Below are positions 1 through 6,104 of a stretch of 6,104 nt of DNA, piece after piece. The notes below the pieces were generated by a model. It did not search any database and had not been told where the DNA came from. It was given only the letters and a program-made list of their open reading frames with translations. Each line of letters opens with the position of its first letter. Within the stretch, counting starts at the first letter, position 1. The stretch is from assembly GCA_903905665.1 (NCBI GenBank), contig CAIVHJ010000336.1:1-6104 (forward strand). Direction: 5' to 3'. The position numbers were made by a program, and so were the translations under genes. This DNA comes from an uncultured Phycisphaerales bacterium. Its GTDB lineage: Bacteria > Planctomycetota > Phycisphaerae > UBA1845 > CAIVHJ01.

Positions 1-90
1 CGACACCATCCGGTCGATTTACGTAACAGGTAGATTCACCGTTTTGAGCAACAAAAAAACGGCCAAGCCATGTATGCGCAGCGCCCCGAA

Positions 91-95
91 AGGAG
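91..95 (+). promoter_or_regulatory. Ribosome binding site of the lipoprotein gene
   Basis: AGGAG lies 10 bases upstream of the ATG at 106. An in-frame ATG also occurs at 70, but nothing resembling a Shine-Dalgarno sequence precedes it. The site therefore decides the start in favour of 106 and removes 12 residues from the longest reading frame. The spacing is slightly long but within the usual range. Confidence 0.75.
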
Positions 96-105
96 AAAAC
101 CAATC

Positions 106-1239
106 ATGTGCGTGCGAGCAAACCTGCAAATCTGGAAATTCCTGAATTGTCGATGGAATGCGTGGAGATCGCTCCGAACTTATGCTGTTTGTTGGGTGTT
201 TCTTGCGGTGGTCGCGATGTCCACCGGATGTCGCAACGAACTCCCTCCCAAACCGCAAGCCGGTCCCCACTCCGAGCCCGCCGTCGTTCAACCTCCGTCA
301 TCCGGTTCCCAGCAGAAAGACATCAAAGGACGTCGCGTACTGTTGGTCCACAGTTACCACCCGGAATATCCGTGGGTAGATACGCTTACGCAGGGTGCGA
401 AGGCGACTATCGAGGGGACCGGGCTTGAGATGGACATTTTCTATATGGACACGAAGCGACACACAGATGAGGCCTGGAAAATCGAAGCGGGTAAGCGTGC
501 GAAAACAAAGGTTGACGAATACCATCCCGACGTGGTGTTGGCGTTCGATGACGACGCCCAGCAGTACTTCGCCAAAGCGTATGTGAATACGGCGTTGCCG
601 ATCGTGTTTTCCGGTGTAGATGCCGATCCGTCCAAGTATGGGTACCCGGCCGCCAACGTGACAGGCGTAATCGAGCGCCCGCATTTCAAGGAGTCTTTGG
701 CTCTCGCCCAACAAATCCGTCCGATCAAGCGGATCGCCATTTTGAGTTGCAACGACAGCACCTCCGTCGTGGCCCTCGGATTCATGAAGCAGGAGCAACT
801 GGATGTCGAGGTCGCCGAATGGTTGATGGTGGGTGACTTTGATGAGTGGAAGCAGGCGGTCAACCGTTTCAATTCGTCGGTGGATGCGCTGGTCATTCGT
901 TCATATCAAGCGGTGAAAAAGCCCGGTACCCAGGACAACGTGGATCCCAAAGAAGTGGCGGCCTGGACCAGCCGGAACGCCACGATTCCGACGATCGCCT
1001 TTCATGATTTCGAGATCAAAGACGGCCTGCTGGTGGGCATGGTGAAATCAGGCCAAGAGTACGGTGGGCAGGCCATGGAGTATGCCATCCAGATTCTCAA
1101 GGGCACTCCCCCGAGCACGCTTCCGATCACGAAAACAAAAAAAGGTATCCCGATGATCAACCGCACTACGGCGAGCAGACTGGGTATCACGCTGACTGAC
1201 GAAGTGACCAAAGACGTAACCGTTGTTTCCGAGGAGTAA
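106..1239 (+). CDS. ABC-type substrate-binding lipoprotein (ABC_sub_bind family)
   Basis: Predicted 377-residue exported lipoprotein that binds a small solute outside the cytoplasmic membrane. The N-terminus has a long basic region (about residues 1-25), a hydrophobic core (about 26-38) and a lipobox-like AMSTGC with the lipidated cysteine at Cys42. This fits the general prokaryotic lipoprotein pattern, although Ser at -3 is less common than Leu. A Pro/Ser-rich linker (about 46-70) follows, as expected for a tether. The binding domain runs from about residue 78 to the end: it opens with VLLVHSYHPEYPWV, contains PIVFSGVDADP and NVTGVIER, and closes with NRTTASRLGITL, all typical of the ABC_sub_bind group (Pfam PF04392, COG2984, related to TrpX-like proteins). 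Length is normal for the family. No permease or ATPase gene follows; the next gene, 4 bases away, is a sensor kinase. A role as ligand receptor for that kinase is therefore likelier than transport, but this is inference. The ligand cannot be told from sequence; some relatives bind aromatic amino acids. Confidence 0.9.
   Translation: MCVRANLQIWKFLNCRWNAWRSLRTYAVCWVFLAVVAMSTGCRNELPPKPQAGPHSEPAVVQPPSSGSQQKDIKGRRVLLVHSYHPEYPWVDTLTQGAKATIEGTGLEMDIFYMDTKRHTDEAWKIEAGKRAKTKVDEYHPDVVLAFDDDAQQYFAKAYVNTALPIVFSGVDADPSKYGYPAANVTGVIERPHFKESLALAQQIRPIKRIAILSCNDSTSVVALGFMKQEQLDVEVAEWLMVGDFDEWKQAVNRFNSSVDALVIRSYQAVKKPGTQDNVDPKEVAAWTSRNATIPTIAFHDFEIKDGLLVGMVKSGQEYGGQAMEYAIQILKGTPPSTLPITKTKKGIPMINRTTASRLGITLTDEVTKDVTVVSEE
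1231..1236 (+). promoter_or_regulatory. Ribosome binding site of the kinase gene, inside the upstream gene
   Basis: GAGGAG forms the last two sense codons (Glu-Glu) of the lipoprotein gene and lies 7 bases before the ATG at 1244. A possible in-frame TTG start at 1223 has no comparable site, so 1244 is the supported start. Terminating ribosomes would stand on this site, which suggests translational coupling of the two genes. Confidence 0.8.
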
Positions 1240-1243
1240 CGAT

Positions 1244-4200
1244 ATGGCCAAACGACTGACCATCATCCTGATGTTGGGCCTGGCAACTTCCGCCCTATTT
1301 CTGGCAACTGTCGAGGGCCTTCGGGCGAATCGGGACATACGAGAGGAGTTCTCGAATCTAGGCAACCAAAACGCTTTAGTAGGGGCCGAAGTCACACGAT
1401 ATGTCATCGAGAAAGCCATCGATAACGGCCTGTTTGATCTGGATGCCGTGTTCGATTCGCGTTATGAACCCATCGATGGCGCTGGGCCCACTCGCTATCG
1501 TACGGCCTATGATTACTTTTTCGATCGAAATGTTCAGAAAGTCCTGGATGCGTTTCTGGAGAACGACAGAATCTATTATTGTTATGTGGTCAATCGCGAC
1601 GGGTATGTTCCAACTTCCACCGACAAGAAACAGTCCAAAACCAAGTTAGAAACCGCAAGACTGCCCCAGACTGAAGCCATCCTTTCGGGCGAGATACATT
1701 TTCACAATGTGAAGGATGAAGACAGCTATCAGTTCCTCGAATTTCATGCCCCGATCACGGTCTATGGCCAGCCGTGGGGCGAGTTTCGTGTTGGCATTCC
1801 TGTCGCCATGGTCAACAATGCTGTCCGTGACGACATTGTGATCACACTCTTAACTACTGTGTTCTTCTCAATGATGGTTATAGGTCTGATGTTTTATCTG
1901 ATCCGACGTAACCTTCGCCCTCTGGGACAACTGACACGTGCGACCGAGCAGATGACCGCGGGCAATCTTTCTGCCCGTTGTGGACATCGCAGCCGCGACG
2001 AACTCGGGATCCTGTCGCAATCCTTTAACGACATGGCCGAAAAGATCGCTGAGGCCCACGAACACCTCGAACAGCAGGTTCGCCAGAGAACCACCGAGCT
2101 GGAGCATACCAACCAGAATCTACAGGTCGAGATCGCCGAACACGGCAAGACGGTCGAAAACCTGACGGTCACCTTGAACAGCATCGGTGATGCGGTCATC
2201 ACGGTGGACACGGAGGGTCGGGTCACGCGCATGAATCCGGTGGCGGAACAGTTGACCGGTTGGTGCCTGAGCGACGCCGTCGAGCGACCGTTGGAAGAGG
2301 TGTTCAACATCGTCCACGAACGGGATGAGAGCAAAGTCGAGAATCCGGTCCGCAAAGTCCTGCAGGAAGGGCGAATCATCGGCTTGGCGAATCACACCGT
2401 GTTGATCTCCAAAGACGGAAACCGTTATCCCATCGGGGACAGTGGTTCGCCGATCCGCGACAATGATGGCCGGATCATCGGCGCAGTACTGGTCTTCCGG
2501 GATGTGACCACCGAACGCCTGGCCCGGCGCACTCTCGAAGAGGCCAAAGAAGAACTGGAGCGGCAGATTCAAATTCGCGCCGCCGAACTGGTCCAAACCA
2601 ACGCCCAGCTACAGCAGGAAGTGGAGGAGCACCAACGGGCCGAAGAAGCAGCGAAACAGATTCGGCTTCAACAAGAAGCCATCCTGAACAACATTCCCGA
2701 CATGGCGTGGCTGAAGGACAAAGATGGGCGATACATCGCAGCCAACGAGCCTTTCTCTCAAGCCTGTGGTCGTCAACCGGCAGATTTGATCGGCAAGACG
2801 GATGTGGGTCTCTGGCCTGAAGAACTCACCCAACGATACCAGACGGATGATCAGGAAGTGATCCGAACCAACCGGCGAAAGCGAATCGAGGAACCTTTGG
2901 TGGGTCATGATGGACAGAAGATATGGCTAGAAACCATCAAGACCCCCGTTGTCAATGACAGGAATGAGGTCATCGGTACGACCGGCATTGCCCGCAATAT
3001 CTCGGAGCAGAAGTTGGCGCATGATCGCATCCAAAAGATGAACCAACTGCAGGCCGAATTGCTGAAGCCGGGCACGATGTCCGAAAAACTGAAAAAAATC
3101 ACCGACGGTCTCGTGAGGGTTTTCGGGGCGGACTTCGGACGTATCTGGGTGATCCAACCCGGGGATCGGTGCGAAGCCGGATGTCCTCATGCGAAAGTCA
3201 CCGAAGGACCGCACATCTGCCGTCATCGTAAAAAGTGCCTTCACCTCAAGGCCAGTTCGGGGCGTTATACGCATATCGACGGGGAAGGCCATCGCCGGGT
3301 GCCGTTCGGCTGTTACAAGATCGGCCGAGTGGCTGCCGAGCAAGATTGCAAGTTCTTAACCAATAATGTGACCACTGATCCACGCGTGCACAACAACGAA
3401 TGGGCCAAAGAACTGGGTTTGGTTTCTTTTGCCGGCTATAAAATAGGTTCACCCACCGGAGATACCCTCGGAGTTATGGCTTTATTCGCCAAACATCCCA
3501 TCTCTTCGGAAGAAGATATCCTTCTGGAAAACCTGGGTCATACCGTCGCTCAGGTGATTCAGTCTGCACAAGCCGATGAAGCCCTGCGGGAAAGCGAAGA
3601 GCAACTCCGTACCCTGACGGATTCCATTCAGGATGCGATCATCAGCATTGCTGAACAGGGCCTGGTTTCATTCTGGAATCCCGCCGCTGAAAAAATGTTC
3701 GGCTATACGGTCGCGGAAGTAATGGGAAAGAATGTTCATGACTTACTGGCCCCTTCGCGTTTTATGGAAGCCCACAAGCGAGCATTCCCTCTATTTCAGA
3801 AAACCGGACAGGGCGCCGCAGTTGGTAAAACCGTAGAACTCGCCGCACGGCGCAAGAATGGAGAAGAATTCCCGATTGAGGTTTCGCTTTCAGCCATGCA
3901 GAGCGGTAACGTCTGGCATGCCACGGCGGTCATCCGCGACATCACGGGGCGTAAACGGGCGGAAGAAGGAATTGTTCTGGCCAACACTCAAAAACAGGCC
4001 ATTCTCGACGCGGCTTCCGAAGTCTCGATTATCTGTACGGACAAACAAGGACTGATCACGGTCTTCAACCGTGGAGCGGAAAAGATGCTGGGGTATTCGG
4101 CAGAAGAAATTATCGGGAAACAGACCCCCGTGATTATCCACCTGGAATCCGAAGTGCAGACTCGGAGCCGGGAATTAAGCAGTCAGCTGGGACGACCTAT

Positions 4201-5239
4201 ATGCGGATTCGACGTATTTGTTGAAATCCCACGCCTGAAGGGTTCGGAACTGCGCGAGTGGACCTATATCCGCAAAGACAAAAGCCGCGTGCAAGTCACT
4301 TTAGTCGTGACGCCCGTGTACGATCATGCCAGGCAAATTACGGGTTATTTGGGAGTGGCACAGGATATTACCGCGCGTAAACGCCTGGAACAGGAATTGC
4401 TCCAGGCTCAGAAGTTGGAATCCGTCGGGCAGTTGGCCGCCGGTATCGCTCACGAAATCAACACGCCCATTCAGTTCGTGGGAGACAACATTCGTTTCCT
4501 TTCCGACTCCGTCAAGTCTCTTCTGGAGTTGATCGGCGGCTATCGCGACATTGTGACTCATGTCAATTCACCCAATAAAGGGAAAATAACATCCCAAATT
4601 CAGGAGATGGAAGACCGGGTGGACCTGACGTTTCTGAAGGAGGAATCCCCCAAAGCGGTCGAGCAAAGCCTGGAAGGGGTCCAGCGGGTGAGCAAGATCG
4701 TTCGGGCCATGAAGGAGTTTTCGCATCCCGGAGCCAAGGAAAAAACGCCCATCGATCTCAATAGAGCGATCGAGACCACGATTACCGTGGCCAGAAACGA
4801 ATGGAAATACGTAGCCGACATGGAAACCAACTTCGATCCGACTCTGCCGCTGGTACCCTGTTTGCCGGGCGAGTTCAACCAGGTGATTCTGAATATGATC
4901 GTCAACGCGGCGCACGCCATCGGCGACAAGGTCAAAGGACAGACCGGTACCAAGGGAACCATCTCCATTGCCACTCAGAAAATTAAAAACTGGGCCGAAA
5001 TTCGCATCAGCGACACCGGCACCGGAATTCCGGAAGAAGCCAAGCCCAAAATTTTCGATCCGTTCTTTACCACCAAGGAGGTCGGTAAAGGCACCGGACA
5101 GGGATTGACCATCGCCCGTTCCGTGATTACCGACAAGCACGGCGGGAGTATTACCTTCGAAACGAAAGCGAATGAAGGAACCACCTTCATCATCCGCTTA
5201 CCGTTGACGGACGCTGTAACCGCCAAGGAAAGAGTCTGA
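1244..5239 (+). CDS. Membrane multi-sensor histidine kinase (Cache-like, HAMP, 4 PAS, GAF)
   Basis: A 1331-residue inner-membrane histidine kinase. Domains in order: membrane helix (about 4-25); extracytoplasmic Cache-like sensor (about 26-197) with RDGYVPT at 118-124; second membrane helix (198-220); HAMP (221-275); coiled coil; PAS1 (about 306-424); a second coiled coil; PAS2 (about 477-588); GAF (about 605-775) with a Cys/His cluster; PAS3 (about 785-902); PAS4 (about 915-1044); dimerisation domain with phospho-acceptor His1070 in GIAHEINTP; and an HATPase_c domain with Asn1221 in the N box (VNAAHA), DTGTGIP (1257-1263), the F box DPFFTTK (1272-1278) and GKGTGQGL. All catalytic motifs are intact, so the enzyme should be active. 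The span from His1070 to the end of the dimerisation domain is long, at about 90 residues. There is no receiver domain; the partner is presumably the regulator gene 2 bases downstream. The lipoprotein gene just upstream is a candidate source of the outer signal. The family assignment is firm; the signals sensed are unknown. Confidence 0.97.
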   Translation: MAKRLTIILMLGLATSALFLATVEGLRANRDIREEFSNLGNQNALVGAEVTRYVIEKAIDNGLFDLDAVFDSRYEPIDGAGPTRYRTAYDYFFDRNVQKVLDAFLENDRIYYCYVVNRDGYVPTSTDKKQSKTKLETARLPQTEAILSGEIHFHNVKDEDSYQFLEFHAPITVYGQPWGEFRVGIPVAMVNNAVRDDIVITLLTTVFFSMMVIGLMFYLIRRNLRPLGQLTRATEQMTAGNLSARCGHRSRDELGILSQSFNDMAEKIAEAHEHLEQQVRQRTTELEHTNQNLQVEIAEHGKTVENLTVTLNSIGDAVITVDTEGRVTRMNPVAEQLTGWCLSDAVERPLEEVFNIVHERDESKVENPVRKVLQEGRIIGLANHTVLISKDGNRYPIGDSGSPIRDNDGRIIGAVLVFRDVTTERLARRTLEEAKEELERQIQIRAAELVQTNAQLQQEVEEHQRAEEAAKQIRLQQEAILNNIPDMAWLKDKDGRYIAANEPFSQACGRQPADLIGKTDVGLWPEELTQRYQTDDQEVIRTNRRKRIEEPLVGHDGQKIWLETIKTPVVNDRNEVIGTTGIARNISEQKLAHDRIQKMNQLQAELLKPGTMSEKLKKITDGLVRVFGADFGRIWVIQPGDRCEAGCPHAKVTEGPHICRHRKKCLHLKASSGRYTHIDGEGHRRVPFGCYKIGRVAAEQDCKFLTNNVTTDPRVHNNEWAKELGLVSFAGYKIGSPTGDTLGVMALFAKHPISSEEDILLENLGHTVAQVIQSAQADEALRESEEQLRTLTDSIQDAIISIAEQGLVSFWNPAAEKMFGYTVAEVMGKNVHDLLAPSRFMEAHKRAFPLFQKTGQGAAVGKTVELAARRKNGEEFPIEVSLSAMQSGNVWHATAVIRDITGRKRAEEGIVLANTQKQAILDAASEVSIICTDKQGLITVFNRGAEKMLGYSAEEIIGKQTPVIIHLESEVQTRSRELSSQLGRPICGFDVFVEIPRLKGSELREWTYIRKDKSRVQVTLVVTPVYDHARQITGYLGVAQDITARKRLEQELLQAQKLESVGQLAAGIAHEINTPIQFVGDNIRFLSDSVKSLLELIGGYRDIVTHVNSPNKGKITSQIQEMEDRVDLTFLKEESPKAVEQSLEGVQRVSKIVRAMKEFSHPGAKEKTPIDLNRAIETTITVARNEWKYVADMETNFDPTLPLVPCLPGEFNQVILNMIVNAAHAIGDKVKGQTGTKGTISIATQKIKNWAEIRISDTGTGIPEEAKPKIFDPFFTTKEVGKGTGQGLTIARSVITDKHGGSITFETKANEGTTFIIRLPLTDAVTAKERV
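3170..3313 (+). other. Cys/His-rich segment within the kinase GAF domain
   Basis: Kinase residues 643-690 contain Cys643, Cys647, His649, His657, Cys659, His661, Cys665, His667, His677, His683 and Cys690. The spacing is CxxxCxH, then HxCxHxxxCxH, then a block with HRRVPFGCYKIG. The segment sits between the first GAF strand (GRIWVI) and the conserved later part (FLTNNVTTDPRV, LGLVSFAGYKI). I recall similar GAF domains in many deltaproteobacterial kinases, so this looks like a conserved variant and not a random insertion. The pattern would suit a metal, iron-sulfur, haem or thiol-redox site. That function is inferred from residue content only. Confidence 0.7.
5225..5229 (+). promoter_or_regulatory. 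Ribosome binding site of the response regulator gene
   Basis: AAGGA, followed by a further purine stretch to 5234, lies within the last codons of the kinase gene. It is 12 bases before the ATG at 5242. The spacing is long, but the kinase stop codon (5237-5239) ends only 2 bases before that ATG, so re-initiation by the same ribosome is plausible. Confidence 0.55.
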
Positions 5240-5241
5240 AA

Positions 5242-6104
5242 ATGGAAACCACCACGACCCGAAAACAAATACTTTTCGTTGACGATGAACCAAATGTGCT
5301 CCAAGCTCTGAAGCGGATGTTGCACCACATGAGCAAAGAATGGAGCATGAATTTCGCCGGCAGCGGCCCGGTTGCTCTGATGCTATTGGCCAAAGAACCG
5401 TGCGACGTGGTCGTGGCAGACATGCGTATGCCGGGCATGGACGGTGCCCAGTTGCTGGCCGAAGTGAAAAGACTTTATCCCAAAACCGTCCGAATCATCT
5501 TGTCCGGCCAATCGGAGCGGGAATCGATTTTGCGATCCGTAGGCCCCTCGCATCAATTTCTTTCCAAACCCAGCGACGCCGAGACCATCAAGAACGCTAT
5601 TACTCGATCTTGTGCGCTCTGGGATTTGCTCAACAACGACATTCTCAAAAATCTGGTATCTCAGATTGATTCCATACCCTCGTTGCCTACCTTGTATGTC
5701 GAACTGCTGGAGCTGTTAAAATCTCCGGAAGCCTCCATCAAAGAGGTGTGCAAAATCGTTGAACGGGATATCGGCATGACCGCCAAGGTGCTGCAACTGG
5801 TCAACTCGGCGTACTTCGGAGTCCCTCGGCACGTGTCCAATACCTCCCAGGCGGTGTCCATGCTGGGTTTTGATGTCATCAAGGCGCTGGTTTTTTCCAT
5901 CCAGGTTTTTTCGCAATTCGACCGCGCCTCCGTACAACATTTTTCAATCGAGACTTTCAGCGCTCACAGTTTAAGCGTGGGCATATTCGCCAGACGAATT
6001 GCTCAAATTGAAAAACTGGAGGACAAGGCTGCCGATGAGGCCTTCATGGCTGGTTTGCTTCATGATGTCGGTAAACTGGTCTTGGCTGTCAACCTGAAGG
6101 AACA
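5242..6104 (+). CDS. Response regulator with HDOD output domain (3' end missing)
   Basis: The first 287 residues are present; the frame is still open at the window edge, so the C-terminus is unseen. Residues 9-125 are a receiver domain: acidic pair Asp14-Asp15 in ILFVDDEP, phospho-acceptor Asp60 in ADMRMPGMDG, switch residue Ser88 in ILSGQ, and conserved Lys109 in FLSKP. All key residues are present, so it should accept phosphate. From about residue 138 an HDOD domain begins (SIPSLPTLY, then RDIGMTAKVLQLVNSAYFG and QAVSMLGFDVIKALV), continuing through His242 to AGLLHDVGKL (270-279). HDOD domains are relatives of HD phosphohydrolases and are known from regulators of motility, biofilm and nucleotide signalling, generally acting through protein contacts and not by binding DNA. 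It starts 2 bases after the kinase gene, so it is the obvious phosphorylation partner. Further domains could follow beyond the window. Confidence 0.95.
   Translation, partial: METTTTRKQILFVDDEPNVLQALKRMLHHMSKEWSMNFAGSGPVALMLLAKEPCDVVVADMRMPGMDGAQLLAEVKRLYPKTVRIILSGQSERESILRSVGPSHQFLSKPSDAETIKNAITRSCALWDLLNNDILKNLVSQIDSIPSLPTLYVELLELLKSPEASIKEVCKIVERDIGMTAKVLQLVNSAYFGVPRHVSNTSQAVSMLGFDVIKALVFSIQVFSQFDRASVQHFSIETFSAHSLSVGIFARRIAQIEKLEDKAADEAFMAGLLHDVGKLVLAVNLKE

Noticed and set aside
19..26. Perfect 8-base palindrome TTACGTAA upstream of the operon, a possible operator
   Set aside because: It does not extend beyond 8 bases, has no second copy in the window and no nearby convincing promoter; a site this short can occur by chance.
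1..54. Possible tail of an upstream gene
   Set aside because: The reading frames are too short to judge: one stops at TAG 31-33, another at TAA 24-26, and the third runs on into the lipoprotein gene. No family can be recognised.
44..78. Possible promoter with TTGAGC as -35 and TATGCG as -10
   Set aside because: The spacing would be 23 bases instead of about 17 and both boxes match poorly. The true promoter may lie outside the window, since the operon could begin further upstream.
70..105. Alternative start of the lipoprotein gene at the ATG at 70
   Set aside because: No ribosome binding site precedes it, and it would lengthen an already long N-terminal basic region. The ATG at 106 has AGGAG correctly placed.
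3773..3781. PAS3 as a haem-binding, FixL-like oxygen sensor, because His844 falls near the FixL haem-His position
   Set aside because: This His is common in non-haem PAS domains of the same type, and the residue aligned by eye with the key FixL Arg220 is Val864, so haem binding is not supported.
4568..5140. 190-codon open frame on the minus strand
   Set aside because: It lies entirely opposite the kinase catalytic domain, whose motifs are intact, and its translation shows no recognisable domain. It is a shadow of the real gene, as is the 166-codon minus-strand frame at 298-798.

Overview
The window holds three genes, all on the plus strand and packed end to end: a substrate-binding lipoprotein (106-1239), a very large multi-sensor histidine kinase (1244-5239) and a response regulator with an HDOD output domain (5242 to the window edge, incomplete). 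The gaps are 4 and 2 bases, so this is almost certainly one translationally coupled operon. The first 105 bases are leader sequence. No RNA gene, mobile element, CRISPR array or terminator is visible.

The organism appears to be a Gram-negative bacterium of moderate GC content. The lipoprotein signal, the HAMP/PAS/GAF kinase architecture, the Cys/His-rich GAF variant and the REC-HDOD regulator together recall Desulfobacterota (the former Deltaproteobacteria) most strongly. This is an impression from remembered family resemblance. Other environmental Gram-negative phyla, such as Nitrospirota, Gammaproteobacteria or Planctomycetota, cannot be excluded.

The proposed working model is as follows. 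A lipid-anchored ABC_sub_bind-type protein captures a small ligand outside the cytoplasmic membrane, with no permease or ATPase gene beside it in the window. It would report to the extracytoplasmic Cache-like domain of the kinase. The kinase adds cytoplasmic inputs through four PAS domains and a GAF domain carrying a dense Cys/His cluster, which may bind a metal or sense redox. It autophosphorylates at His1070 and would pass the phosphate to Asp60 of the adjacent regulator. That regulator has an HDOD domain in place of a DNA-binding domain, so the output is probably protein-protein or nucleotide-signalling control. The gene order, domains and key residues are seen directly. The ligand, the cofactor and the wiring between the three proteins are inference.
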